Positions 41,341 through 52,774 are shown, numbered from the stretch's first letter. The stretch is 64,000 nt of DNA from Pseudomonas protegens CHA0 (GCF_000397205.1 NC_021237.1:4217001-4281000); one strand, 5' to 3'. Translations and numbers: made by a program. Notes: generated from the letters alone by a model not told the origin.

Positions 41341-43665
41341 ATGAGCGAAGTTGATCGATACAAACCCTACAAGGGGGCGGCCGCCGGTTGGGGGGCACTG
41401 ATCGCAGTGACCAAGAACTGGCTGGGCAGCGAGAACGCCTTCAAGAACATCCGCGCCATGCTCAAGACCAACCAGAACGGCGGCTTCGACTGCCCCGGCT
41501 GCGCCTGGGGCGAGTCGCCGGAAAACGGCATGGTCAAGTTCTGCGAGAACGGCGCCAAGGCGGTCAACTGGGAAGCCACCGGGCGCCTGGTGAACCCGGC
41601 CTTCTTCAACAAATACACGGTCTCGGCCCTGGCCGCGCAGAGCGACTACTGGCTCGAGTACCAGGGCCGCCTGACCCACCCCATGCGCTATGACGCCACC
41701 CAGGACCGCTATGTGGAAACCACCTGGGACGAGGCCTTCGAGCTGATTGCCAGCCACCTCAAGGGCCTGGACTCGCCCAACCAGGCGGAGTTCTACACCT
41801 CCGGCCGGGCCAGCAACGAGGCGGCCTACCTGTACCAACTGTTCGTGCGCGCCTATGGCACCAACAACTTCCCCGACTGCTCCAACATGTGCCACGAGGC
41901 CAGTGCCGTGGGTATGTTCGAAAGCGTCGGCGTGGGCAAGGGCACGGTGGTGTTCCATGACCTGGAACAGGCCGACGCGATCTTCGTCATCGGCCAGAAC
42001 CCCGGCACCAACCACCCGCGGATGCTCGAGCCACTGCGCGAGGCGGTGAAACGCGGTGCCCAGGTGATCTGCTTCAACCCCCTCAAGGAACGTGGCCTGG
42101 AGCGTTTCCAGCATCCCCAGCACCCGCTGGAGATGCTCACCAACGGCTCCGAGCCCACCTCCTCGGCCTACTTCCGCCCGGCCCTGGGCGGCGACATGGC
42201 GGCCTTTCGCGGCATAGCCAAGTTCCTCCTGCGCTGGGAGCGCGAAGCCCTGGCCAACAATGGCGAAGCGGTGTTCGACCGGGCCTTCATCGCCGAACAC
42301 ACCTCGGGCCTGGACAGCTACCTGGCCGAAGTCGATGCCACGTCCTGGAACCACATCGTCGAGCAGTCCGGCCTGAGCCTGGCCGACATCGAGCTGGCCG
42401 CGCGCATGTACCGCAAGGCCAAGCGCGCGATCATGTGCTGGGCCATGGGCCTGACCCAGCACACCCACTCGGTGCCAACCATCCAGGAAGTGATCAACGT
42501 GCTGTTGCTGCGGGGCAATATCGGCCGTCCCGGCGCCGGCCTGTCGCCGGTGCGCGGCCACAGCAACGTGCAGGGCGACCGCACCATGGGCATCAACGAA
42601 CTGGCGCCCACCGAGCTGCTGGATGCCCTTGAGGCGCGCTTCGGCTTCAAGCCGCCCCGGGAGCACGGGCACAACACGGTGATGGCGATCTCGGCCATGG
42701 AACAGGGCCGGGCCAAGGTGTTCATCGGCCTGGGGGGCAACTTTGCCCAGGCCACCCCGGACACCCCGCGCACCCACGCGGCCCTGCGCAACTGCGAGCT
42801 CACCGTGCACATAGCCACCAAGCTCAACCGCAGCCACCTGGTGACCGGGCGCGAGGCGCTGATCCTGCCGTGCCTGGGCCGCACCGATATCGACATCCAG
42901 GCCAACGGCCCGCAAGGCATCACCGTGGAAGACACCTTCAGCATGGTGCATATCTCCCACGGCCAGCTCAAACCCAAGTCGCCGCACCTGCGCTCGGAAC
43001 CGGCGATCATCGCCGGCATCGCCAACGCCACCCTGGGCCAGCACCCCATCGACTGGCTGTGGGCGATCGAAGACTACGGGCGCATCCGCGACCTGATCGC
43101 CGACACCATCCCCGGTTTTGCCGACTTCAACCTCAAGCTGCTCAACCCCGGCGGCTTCCACCTGGGCAACGACGCCAGCCAACGGCGCTGGAACACCGCC
43201 ACCGGCAAGGCGCGGTTCATCCCCAGCGAGCTGCCGGAACACCTGGTCAGCGCCGGGGTGCGCAAGCTCAAGGTCAAGCCCGACCTGATCCTGCAGACCA
43301 TGCGCTCCCACGACCAGTACAACACCACCCTGTATGGCCTGGACGACCGCTATCGCGGGGTCTACGGCATGCGCGAGGTGCTGTTCGCCAACGAGGACGA
43401 CATCCGCCGGCTGGGCTACGAGCCGGGGCAGAAGGTCGACATCGTGTCGCTGTGGGATGACGGCCGGGAACGCCGGGTCAGCGGTTTCACCCTGATCGCC
43501 TACGACATTCCCACCGGCCAGTCGGCCGCCTACTACCCGGAGACCAACCCCCTGGTGCCCCTGGAAAGCTACGGCGACCGCACCTACACGCCGACCTCCA
43601 AGTTCATCGCCATCCGCCTGGAGCCGGCGGCGGCCAGCAACCTGATCCAGTCCGTCGGCGTTTGA
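41341..43665 (+). CDS. FdhF/YdeP-family molybdopterin oxidoreductase
   Basis: 774 aa; GGAG lies 7 nt before ATG 41341. The N-terminus has FDCPGCAW near 49 and KFCENGAKAV, a reduced Fe-S motif typical of YdeP-like enzymes. The Mo-ligand region is NFPDCSNMCHEASA near 185. GHNP-like GQNPGTNHPRML, RGHSNVQGDRTMGI and RSHDQYNTTLYGLDDRYRGV are bis-MGD contacts. YdeP proteins are formate-dehydrogenase-like but their reaction is uncertain; some confer acid tolerance. The gene is divergent from the moa operon and followed by cioAB after 128 bp, so its electrons could reach the quinol pool. No signal peptide is seen. Confidence 0.9.
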   Translation: MSEVDRYKPYKGAAAGWGALIAVTKNWLGSENAFKNIRAMLKTNQNGGFDCPGCAWGESPENGMVKFCENGAKAVNWEATGRLVNPAFFNKYTVSALAAQSDYWLEYQGRLTHPMRYDATQDRYVETTWDEAFELIASHLKGLDSPNQAEFYTSGRASNEAAYLYQLFVRAYGTNNFPDCSNMCHEASAVGMFESVGVGKGTVVFHDLEQADAIFVIGQNPGTNHPRMLEPLREAVKRGAQVICFNPLKERGLERFQHPQHPLEMLTNGSEPTSSAYFRPALGGDMAAFRGIAKFLLRWEREALANNGEAVFDRAFIAEHTSGLDSYLAEVDATSWNHIVEQSGLSLADIELAARMYRKAKRAIMCWAMGLTQHTHSVPTIQEVINVLLLRGNIGRPGAGLSPVRGHSNVQGDRTMGINELAPTELLDALEARFGFKPPREHGHNTVMAISAMEQGRAKVFIGLGGNFAQATPDTPRTHAALRNCELTVHIATKLNRSHLVTGREALILPCLGRTDIDIQANGPQGITVEDTFSMVHISHGQLKPKSPHLRSEPAIIAGIANATLGQHPIDWLWAIEDYGRIRDLIADTIPGFADFNLKLLNPGGFHLGNDASQRRWNTATGKARFIPSELPEHLVSAGVRKLKVKPDLILQTMRSHDQYNTTLYGLDDRYRGVYGMREVLFANEDDIRRLGYEPGQKVDIVSLWDDGRERRVSGFTLIAYDIPTGQSAAYYPETNPLVPLESYGDRTYTPTSKFIAIRLEPAAASNLIQSVGV

Positions 43666-43793
43666 CCCGGCCGGAGCGGCCAAGGCGCCGCTCCAGCCTG
43701 CCCCGCGCAGCCTTTTGCCGTACGCCGCGAACCCGGGTTCACGGCGGCCGGAAGGCGCCTGCGCGGGCCCCCAGCCATTACGAGGGTTTCGTC

Positions 43794-45215
43794 ATGTTTC
43801 ATCTACAGGCACTCGACCTAGCGCGCATCCAGTTCGCGTTCACGGTCTCGTTCCACATCATCTTTCCCGCCATCACCATCGGCCTGGCCAGTTTCCTGGC
43901 GGTGCTCGAAGGCTTGTGGCTCAAGACCCACAACAGCACCTACAAGGACCTGTACCACTTCTGGTCGAAGATTTTCGCCGTCAACTTCGGCATGGGCGTG
44001 GTTTCCGGGCTGGTCATGGCCTACGAGTTCGGCACCAACTGGAGCCGCTTCTCGGACTTCGCCGGGAGTATCACCGGCCCTCTGCTGACCTATGAAGTGC
44101 TGACCGCGTTCTTCCTCGAAGCGGGCTTTCTCGGGGTCATGCTGTTCGGCTGGAACCGGGTGGGTCGCGGGCTGCACTTTTTCGCCACGGTGATGGTGGC
44201 CATCGGCACCCTGATCTCGACCTTCTGGATCCTCGCCTCCAACAGCTGGATGCAGACGCCCCAGGGCTTCTCCATCGTCGATGGGCGGATCATGCCCATG
44301 GACTGGCTGGCGATCGTCTTCAACCCGTCCTTCCCCTTCCGCCTGATGCACATGGCGATTGCCGCATTCGTCGCCACGGCGTTCTTCGTCGGATCGAGCG
44401 CCGCCTGGCACCTGCTGCGGGGCAACGACACGCCGCCGGTGCGCAAGATGCTGTCGATGGCGCTGTGGATGGCGCTGATCGTGGCACCGATCCAGGCGGT
44501 GGTCGGTGACGCCCATGGCCTGAACACCCTGGAGCACCAGCCGGCGAAGATCGCTGCCATCGAAGGCCACTGGGAAAACCACGGCAGCGAACCCTCGCCC
44601 CTGGTGCTGTTCGGCATTCCCAACATGGACGGCGAGAAAACCGACTACGCCGTGGAAGTGCCCTACCTGGGCAGCCTGATCCTGACCCACAGCCTGGATA
44701 AGCAGATCCCGGCGCTCAAGAGCTTCCCCAAGGAAGACCGTCCCAACTCGGCCATCGTGTTCTTCAGCTTCCGCATCATGGCCGGCCTGGGCATGTTGAT
44801 GATCCTCACCGGGTTGCTGGGCCTGCTGCTGCGACGCAACGGCGCGCTGTACCGCAACCGCCTGTTCCTGCGCCTGGTGCTGTGGATGGGCCCCACCGGC
44901 CTGATCGCCATGCTGGCGGGCTGGATCACCACCGAAGTCGGGCGCCAGCCCTGGGTGGTGTACGGCCTGCTGCGCACCAGCGACGCCGCGTCCAACCACA
45001 GCGTGACCCAACTGAGCATCTCCCTGGCGCTGTTCGTGGTGATCTACTTCTCGGTGTTCGCGGTGGGCATCGGCTACATGATGAAGCTGGTGCGCAAGGG
45101 CCCGCAGCCCCACCACGAGCACCCGCCGACCCACCCTGTCGGCCAGGAGCCAACACCGCGCCGTCCACTGTCCGCCATCGCCGAGACCTTTGCGTCCAGC
45201 GACCAACACCACTGA
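43794..45215 (+). CDS. cioA: Cyanide-insensitive quinol oxidase subunit I (CioA)
   Basis: 473 aa, shorter than E. coli CydA because the Q-loop is short, which marks the CIO branch. Nine membrane helices fit. FTVSFHIIFPAITIG holds the heme b595-ligand His; GRQPWVVYGLLRT near 380 is strongly conserved, and the b558 ligands lie in RLMHMAIAAFVATAF and KTEG-type regions. CGAGGGTTTCGTC precedes the ATG. The enzyme oxidises ubiquinol with oxygen and resists cyanide, which such pseudomonads make. A palindrome (43723-43746) is upstream. Confidence 0.95.
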   Translation: MFHLQALDLARIQFAFTVSFHIIFPAITIGLASFLAVLEGLWLKTHNSTYKDLYHFWSKIFAVNFGMGVVSGLVMAYEFGTNWSRFSDFAGSITGPLLTYEVLTAFFLEAGFLGVMLFGWNRVGRGLHFFATVMVAIGTLISTFWILASNSWMQTPQGFSIVDGRIMPMDWLAIVFNPSFPFRLMHMAIAAFVATAFFVGSSAAWHLLRGNDTPPVRKMLSMALWMALIVAPIQAVVGDAHGLNTLEHQPAKIAAIEGHWENHGSEPSPLVLFGIPNMDGEKTDYAVEVPYLGSLILTHSLDKQIPALKSFPKEDRPNSAIVFFSFRIMAGLGMLMILTGLLGLLLRRNGALYRNRLFLRLVLWMGPTGLIAMLAGWITTEVGRQPWVVYGLLRTSDAASNHSVTQLSISLALFVVIYFSVFAVGIGYMMKLVRKGPQPHHEHPPTHPVGQEPTPRRPLSAIAETFASSDQHH

Positions 45216-45231
45216 AACAAGGGATATCGAC

Positions 45232-46248
45232 ATGACGATTCAAGGCATAGACCTGTCGTTGATCTGGGGCGTGATCATTGCCTTCGGGGTGATGATGTAC
45301 GTGATCATGGACGGCTTCGACCTGGGGCTGGGGATTCTCTTCCCGCTGATCCCCGATGCCCGGGAACGGGACGTGATGATGAACACCGTGGCCCCGGTCT
45401 GGGACGGTAACGAGACCTGGCTGATCCTCGGTGGCGCAGCGCTGTACGGGGCCTTTCCCCTGGCCTACTCGGTGATTCTCGAAGCCCTGTACCTGCCGCT
45501 GATCTTCATGCTGGCGGGGCTGATCTTCCGCGGCGTGGCCTTCGAGTTCCGCTTCAAGGCCAGCCCCGAGAAACGGCACATCTGGGATTGGGCGTTCATC
45601 GGCGGCTCGCTGCTGGCGACCCTGTGCCAGGGCATCGTGATCGGCACCTATATCAGCGGCATCCCGGTGGTCGATCGGCAGTTCGCCGGCGGCACCCTGG
45701 ACTGGCTGGCGCCCTTCCCGCTGTTCTGCGGCCTGGGGCTGATCGTGGCCTATGCGCTGCTGGGCAGCACCTGGCTGCTGGTCAAGACCGAAGGCATGCT
45801 CGAAGCGCGCATGCGCCACTACACCCGGCCCCTGGCGTTCGCGCTGACCGCGGTGGTGGCGGTGCTCTGCGTGTGGACCGCGCTGCTGCACCCGGAGATC
45901 GCCAACCGCTGGTTCAGCCATGCCCATATCGTGATCTTCGGTGCGCTGCTAGTGCTGGGGCTGGCGGCACTGTGCGGGCTCCTGGGCACTTTGCGCCAGC
46001 ACCATTCCCACTGGCCGTTCGTGTTCACCCTGGTGCTGGTGTTCCTCGGCTACATCGGCCTGGCGTTCAGCATCTGGCCGAACATAGTGCCGCCGTCCAT
46101 CAGCCTGTGGGAGGCGGCTTCACCGCTGTCCAGCCAGCTGTTCATCCTGATCGGCACCCTGTTCATCCTGCCGGTCATCCTGATGTACACCTGCTGGAGC
46201 TACTACGTGTTCCGCGGCAAAGTGAGGATTGGCGATGGCTACCATTGA
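45232..46248 (+). CDS. cioB: Cyanide-insensitive quinol oxidase subunit II (CioB)
   Basis: 338 aa with eight or nine membrane helices. MMYVIMDGFDLGLGILFPLI near 20, APVWDGNETWLILGGAALY near 54 and the later GIVIGTYISG are typical CydB/CioB marks. AAGGGATATCGAC precedes the ATG, 16 bp after the cioA stop. It pairs with CioA. Two short membrane-protein genes overlap or follow its end. Confidence 0.95.
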   Translation: MTIQGIDLSLIWGVIIAFGVMMYVIMDGFDLGLGILFPLIPDARERDVMMNTVAPVWDGNETWLILGGAALYGAFPLAYSVILEALYLPLIFMLAGLIFRGVAFEFRFKASPEKRHIWDWAFIGGSLLATLCQGIVIGTYISGIPVVDRQFAGGTLDWLAPFPLFCGLGLIVAYALLGSTWLLVKTEGMLEARMRHYTRPLAFALTAVVAVLCVWTALLHPEIANRWFSHAHIVIFGALLVLGLAALCGLLGTLRQHHSHWPFVFTLVLVFLGYIGLAFSIWPNIVPPSISLWEAASPLSSQLFILIGTLFILPVILMYTCWSYYVFRGKVRIGDGYH

Positions 46249-46366
46249 TCGAGCTACACCCCTGCCCTGGCACAAGGCTGTGGCGCAACTGAGCCTGCTG
46301 TTCATCGGCGCACTGCTGATGCTCGCCTGCAGCGGCGCACTGATGCTGGAGCTGGCGCATGGATAG
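46235..46366 (+). CDS. Small membrane protein after cioB (43 aa)
   Basis: 43 codons starting inside cioB (14-nt overlap): MATIDRATPLPWHK, then a hydrophobic helix QLSLLFIGALLMLACSGALM. GTGAGGATTGGC lies before the ATG. It overlaps the start of the DUF2474 gene by 8 nt. Tight coupling within the cio operon and a single membrane span suggest a CydX-like accessory subunit, but I recognise no family. Confidence 0.6.
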   Translation: MATIDRATPLPWHKAVAQLSLLFIGALLMLACSGALMLELAHG

Positions 46367-46514
46367 GCTATCGACGCGGCCGCCACGGCCGGCATCCACC
46401 TGGCAGCGGTTGCTGTGGATGGGGGGTATCTGGCTGGCCAGTGTGGTGGGCCTGGGGCTGGTGGCCGGCGTGTTGCGGCTGCTGATGCAAGCCGCCGGCA
46501 TGCACAGCCACTGA
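46359..46514 (+). CDS. DUF2474-family small membrane protein
   Basis: 51 aa: a basic N-terminus, then TWQRLLWMGGIWLASVVGLG and LVAGVLRLLMQAAGM. This single-span pattern with the W-x-x-R-L-x-W start is DUF2474, which regularly follows cioB. It is a likely small subunit of the oxidase, like CydX. The gene ends 24 bp before a strong terminator. Confidence 0.8.
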   Translation: MDRLSTRPPRPASTWQRLLWMGGIWLASVVGLGLVAGVLRLLMQAAGMHSH

Positions 46515-46538
46515 GCAGGGGCGATAACGCCTGCAACC

Positions 46539-46568
46539 CCGGCCCGCAATAGCGGGCCGGTTTTTTTT
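46539..46568 (+). terminator. Intrinsic terminator of the cio operon
   Basis: CCGGCCCGC/GCGGGCCGG, a 9-bp stem with loop AATA, is followed by eight T. Confidence 0.95.
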
Positions 46569-46572
46569 GCGC

Positions 46573-47547
46573 CTACAGGCCGGTGGGCGCGCGCTCGGCC
46601 AGGTCTTCCAGCAGGTCGGCGGAGGGCACGAAGAACAGCCCGCCGGTGACCGCGGTGCTGAAGTCCAGCAGGCGATCGTAGTTGCCTGCAGGGCGGCCGA
46701 CGAACATGTTCTCCAGCATCTGCTCCACCGGCCGTGGCGAGCGGGCGTAGCCGATGAAATAGGTGCCGAATTCCCCGGCGCCCGGGCGGCCGAACGGCAT
46801 GTTGTCGCGCAGGATCTTCACCTCCTCGCCGTTCTCTTCCAGGGTGGTCAGGGAGCTGTGTGAGCAGCTGGGTTTCACTGCATCGTCGAGTTCGATATCC
46901 GACAGTTTGGTGCGGCCGATGATGCGCTCCTGGGCCTCCACCGTCAGTTCGTTCCAGGCGGTCATGTTGTGCAGGTACTTCTGCACCAGCACGTAGCTGC
47001 CATTGCAGAACTGCGGGTCCTCGTCCCCCACCAGGGTGAAATCCACCGCCTCGCGGCCTTCCGGGTTCTCGGTGCCGTCGACGAAGCCGACCATGCTGCG
47101 CATGTCGAAATAGCGGAAGCCCTGGACCTCGTCCACCACCTTGATCGAATCCCCCAGGGGCTTGAGCAACTGCGTGGCCAACTCGAAGCACAGGTCCATC
47201 TGTTCGGCACGGATGTGCAGCAGCAGGTCGCCGGGAGTCGATGGCGCGCGGCGCCCCTCCACGCCCACCTCGATGAACGGGTGCAGCGACGCCGGGCGCG
47301 GGCCGCCGAACAGGCGGTCCCAGGCGCTGGAGCCAAAACCGCAGACACAGGACAGATTGCCCCCCGGGACGCGCTTGCCCACCGAACGGGTCAAGGCGGC
47401 GATATCGGCGCACCAGTCGCGCACGGTTTGCGCGGCAGCGGCGCCGGGCGCCAGGGTGGCGACGATGAAGATCGCGCTACGGGTGATGGGATTGCAGATG
47501 GCTTGGGGCTCGGGCTTGCGCTCGGCCAGGGAGGACGGCTGGGTCAT
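46573..47547 (-). CDS. DyP-type heme peroxidase, second paralogue
   Basis: 324 aa from ATG 47547 (TGGAA upstream). GFVDGTENPEGREAV near 150 is the distal GXXDG; the proximal His is in KPSCSHSSL near 225, and the pocket Arg near FIGYARSPRPVEQML. The N-terminus lacks a signal peptide. It differs strongly from the DyP at 14478-15365, so the two are not recent duplicates. It stands alone, converging on the cio terminator. The role is peroxide-linked detoxification or dye-type oxidation, substrate unknown. Confidence 0.92.
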   Translation of the reverse strand: MTQPSSLAERKPEPQAICNPITRSAIFIVATLAPGAAAAQTVRDWCADIAALTRSVGKRVPGGNLSCVCGFGSSAWDRLFGGPRPASLHPFIEVGVEGRRAPSTPGDLLLHIRAEQMDLCFELATQLLKPLGDSIKVVDEVQGFRYFDMRSMVGFVDGTENPEGREAVDFTLVGDEDPQFCNGSYVLVQKYLHNMTAWNELTVEAQERIIGRTKLSDIELDDAVKPSCSHSSLTTLEENGEEVKILRDNMPFGRPGAGEFGTYFIGYARSPRPVEQMLENMFVGRPAGNYDRLLDFSTAVTGGLFFVPSADLLEDLAERAPTGL

Positions 47548-47703
47548 TATGGGTTCCACAGGCTGCGGTCGGAAAAATCACCGACAGGAAAATAGCAGAT
47601 TGTGACCTTGGCCAGGGAGATTGCTCCCCCTGGAAGGTGCCGCCCTCCCACTCACCGAATCCCCGGGCCATCAAGCACCTCTAGCCTTGCACAGCGCACG
47701 ACC

Positions 47704-47850
47704 CTGTAGCCGCTGCCGAGCCTGCGAGGCTGCGCAAAGGACCGCAGGGCCTTGCTTGGCGATCTACCGTCGGGCATCAGCGTTTTCCGGATCGCCGCGG
47801 CCGCTACGCGACCGTGCGCAGCCTGCGGCAGCGGCTGCACGAGTCGCGAG
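47704..47850. repeat. Dispersed intergenic repeat, inverted copy D
   Basis: The gap 47548-47865 has no gene. It starts CTGTAGCCGCTGCCGAGCC and runs GCAGGGCCTTGCTTGGCGAT, the reverse of copies at 3775 and 15510, then diverges and ends GCGGCAGCGGCTGCAC-like. Ends are inverted repeats of one another, as in copy A. Confidence 0.6.
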
Positions 47851-47865
47851 GCGCTGTGGCTCCGT

Positions 47866-50139
<2,274 letters not shown>

Positions 50140-50390
50140 GAGCGCTCCAGGGCCGGCCCGGCGCTGCACGACGCGAACCGGTGGTTGCGGGTGACCGAGG
50201 CGCGCCAGGGCAGGATGCCCAGGGGCCTGGATCAGGGGGCAAGTGCGCTGGAAAAGCCTCAGCGCAGGGTAAAATCTAGCCCTGCGGGTTGGCCTGTCAA
50301 GGCCAGGCGCCGACCGGTACAGGGCCCATGCCAGGGCCCCGGCCAGGCCCGGGGGAGCCTATTGCAGGCCCCCGCCAGAACCTGTAGCGC

Positions 50391-51284
50391 CTACTGCAAA
50401 ACGCTGCGCCGGCGCTTGAGGGTCCAGCCCTGCTGCATGCCGGCCGCGGCCAGCAGGATCGCCCCCACGCCCACCCATTGCAGCAGCCCCAGGCGGTGTC
50501 CGAAGGCCACCCAGTCGACCAGGATCGCCGCAATCGGGTAGATGAACGACAAGGCGCCGGTCAGGGCCGTCGGCAGTTTCTGGATCGCCCCGTACAGCAG
50601 CACGTACATCACCCCGGTATGGAGAATGCCCAGGGTCAGCAGGCTGGCCCAGGCGCTGGCCTGCTGGGGTGGCGCGCCGAGGTTGGCCCAGGGCGCCAGC
50701 AACAGCACCCCGGTGCAGACCTGGATCAGGGCGATCAGGTGCGGCGGCGTGCCGCTCAAGCGCTTGATCAGCAGCGCGGCGAAGGCGTACAGCGCCGCCG
50801 CGCCCAGGGCCAGGGCAATGCCCAACAGGTAGTCGCCACCCTCCTCGCCCTGGCTGCCGTGGGCACTGACGATGGCCAGCATTCCGGCGAACGACAGGCC
50901 CAGCCAGAACAGCTTCTGCGGGGTGATCTTTTCTCCCAGGAACAACGCCCCGAGGGCCACCAGAATGAACGGCTGAACGTTGTACACCGCGGTGCCGATG
51001 GCGATCGAAGCCCGGGAGTAGGAGCCGAACAGCAGCACCCAGTTGCCGACAATGGCCACGCCACTGAGCACCGCGAGGATCAAGGCGCGCTTGCTCAGAA
51101 TGTTCTTACGCAAAAAGCCGAAAGCTCCACAAATCAGCAGCAAGGTCCCGGCGCCGAACAGGCACCGCCAGAACACCACATCCAGCACCGGTTGCCCGGA
51201 CACCAGGACGAACCAGCCAATGGTTCCGGAAATCAGCATGGCAGCGGTCATTTCCAATGATCCGCGTCGGGTTTGTGCATCCAT
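50391..51284 (-). CDS. EamA/DMT-family membrane transporter
   Basis: 297 aa with ten hydrophobic helices in two EamA repeats: MLISGTIGWFVLVSGQPVLD at the start and FIYPIAAILVDWVAFGHRLG near the end. The region SIAIGTAVYNVQPFILVALG is typical for the first repeat. AAGGAG precedes the ATG pair at 51287/51284. It is divergent from an AsnC/Lrp gene, so amino-acid export is a fair guess. C-terminus is basic (KRRRSVLQ). Confidence 0.9.
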   Translation of the reverse strand: MDAQTRRGSLEMTAAMLISGTIGWFVLVSGQPVLDVVFWRCLFGAGTLLLICGAFGFLRKNILSKRALILAVLSGVAIVGNWVLLFGSYSRASIAIGTAVYNVQPFILVALGALFLGEKITPQKLFWLGLSFAGMLAIVSAHGSQGEEGGDYLLGIALALGAAALYAFAALLIKRLSGTPPHLIALIQVCTGVLLLAPWANLGAPPQQASAWASLLTLGILHTGVMYVLLYGAIQKLPTALTGALSFIYPIAAILVDWVAFGHRLGLLQWVGVGAILLAAAGMQQGWTLKRRRSVLQ

Positions 51285-51416
51285 CATCAGGCTCCTTTGC
51301 AAGTGGGCAAATTATGCCCAGCCAGCAGAGCCCATCGCCAGATCAAAACCTGGGCTAGAATCGATTCAGACCTTTTTTATCAAGGCCAAAGAGCCCATTC
51401 ACCTAACGAGATCGCC

Positions 51417-51854
51417 ATGCTGGATGCCATCGACCAAACCCTGATCAGCGCCCTGATGCAAGACTCGCGACGCTCCCTCAAAGCCCTGGCGCAGATCAGC
51501 GGGCTGTCCGCTCCCAGCGTCTCGGAGCGCTTGCGCCGGCTGGAAGAACGCGGCGTGATCAGCGCCTATACCCTGGAGATCGACCCCAGGTTTCTCGGTT
51601 ACCAGTTGCAGGCCATCGTCCGCATCCGCCCCTTGCCGGGCAAGTTGCAGGAGGTCGAACGGCAGATCCTGGCGATTGCCGAGTTCACCGAATGCGACAA
51701 GGTCACCGGCGACGACTGCTTCATTGCCCGTCTCCAGGTGCGCTCCATGGAACAACTGGATAGCCTGCTGGACCACCTCAATCACTACGCCGAAACCAAC
51801 ACCGCGATTGTCAAGAAATCGCCGATCAAACGGCGCCTGCCGCCTCTGGAATAG
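51417..51854 (+). CDS. AsnC/Lrp-family transcriptional regulator
   Basis: 145 aa. HTH at residues 15-50 (LKALAQISGLSAPSVSERLR then RLEERGVISAYTLEIDP), then the RAM domain (AIVRIRPLPGKLQEVERQI, VTGDDCFIARLQV). It is divergent from an EamA transporter over 132 bp and likely regulates it in response to an amino acid. A short GC palindrome (51857-51872) follows the stop. 51873-52053 has no gene. Confidence 0.93.
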   Translation: MLDAIDQTLISALMQDSRRSLKALAQISGLSAPSVSERLRRLEERGVISAYTLEIDPRFLGYQLQAIVRIRPLPGKLQEVERQILAIAEFTECDKVTGDDCFIARLQVRSMEQLDSLLDHLNHYAETNTAIVKKSPIKRRLPPLE

Positions 51855-52053
51855 GCAGCGGTCCGGACCGCTTTCCAGGTCCGAAAAAACGCCCTTCTGC
51901 GCCCCGGCGCCTTGGCAGCGCCGGACGGAACGCGAACAGCGAACCCTGCGGCCAGCACTGTTCAGCGCACTGGCTATCTCCCATCTGCTGACCACCGCAC
52001 AGCTACAGGTATGAGCGCGTCGAAAAGCTGGACAGCCAAAGAAAACCTGGGCA

Positions 52054-52082
52054 ACAAAAAGCCCGCCGAAGCGGGCTTTTTT
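52054..52082. terminator. Bidirectional terminator between asnC-like gene and yccA
   Basis: AAAAAGCCCGC-CGAA-GCGGGCTTTTT gives a strong stem with T runs on both strands. Confidence 0.9.
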
Positions 52083-52102
52083 CAATGGCTCAGCACCTGT
52101 GA

Positions 52103-52774
52103 TCAGTCATCGCGACCCATGATGCCGAACAGTTGCAGCAGGCTGACGAACAGGTTGTAGATCGATACATACAGGCTGATGGTGGCCATGATGTAGTTAC
52201 GTTCGCCGCCGTGGATGATGGCGCTGGTCTGGAACAGGATGCACACCGAGGAGAACAGCACGAAGCCGGCGCTGATCGCCAGTTGCAGGCCGCTGATCTG
52301 AAAGAACAGGCTGGCCAGCACGGCGCCCATCAGGACGAAGAAACCGGCGGTGATGAAGCCGCCGAGGAAGCTCATGTCCTTGCGGGTGATCAGCACATAG
52401 GCCGACAGACCGCCGAATACCAGTGCCGTCATGGCAAAGGCCGAACTGACCACTTCGGCGCCGCCCTGCATGCCCAGGTAGCGGTTGAGAATCGGGCCGA
52501 GCAGAAAGCCCATGAAACCGGTCAAGGCGAAAGCCGACACCAGGCCCCAGGCCGAGTCACGGAGTTTGTTGGTGAGGAAGAACAGACCGTAGAAGCCGAT
52601 CAGCACCACGAAGATGTTCGGATAACCGACACGCATCTGCTGTGCCACATAGGCCATCACCCCACTGAACGCGAGGGTCAGGGCCAGCAGGCCGTAAGTG
52701 TTGCGCAGGACGCGGCTAACCTCTAGCTGCTCGGCCTGCACGCCGTTGTTAACTGCGTAATCCTGTTCGCGCAT
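52103..52774 (-). CDS. yccA: Bax inhibitor-1 family protein YccA
   Basis: 223 aa with seven membrane helices. NKVLRNTYGLLALTLAFSGV-type start, AWGLVSAFALTGFMGFLLGP near 85 and QTSAIIHGGERNYIMATISL near 185, where the conserved Asp/Glu pair of the family sits. YccA is a substrate and modulator of FtsH at the inner membrane. The frame extends upstream antisense through the tRNA region, but ATG 52774 (AGGAGTGTCGCC upstream) is the start. Terminator directly downstream. Confidence 0.93.
   Translation of the reverse strand: MREQDYAVNNGVQAEQLEVSRVLRNTYGLLALTLAFSGVMAYVAQQMRVGYPNIFVVLIGFYGLFFLTNKLRDSAWGLVSAFALTGFMGFLLGPILNRYLGMQGGAEVVSSAFAMTALVFGGLSAYVLITRKDMSFLGGFITAGFFVLMGAVLASLFFQISGLQLAISAGFVLFSSVCILFQTSAIIHGGERNYIMATISLYVSIYNLFVSLLQLFGIMGRDD

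Noticed and set aside
51857..51872. Terminator after the AsnC/Lrp gene (GCGGTCCGGACCGC)
   Set aside because: The palindrome leaves only a 4-nt loop and is followed by TTTCC, with too few T to call it; the strong bidirectional terminator at 52054-52082 is enough.
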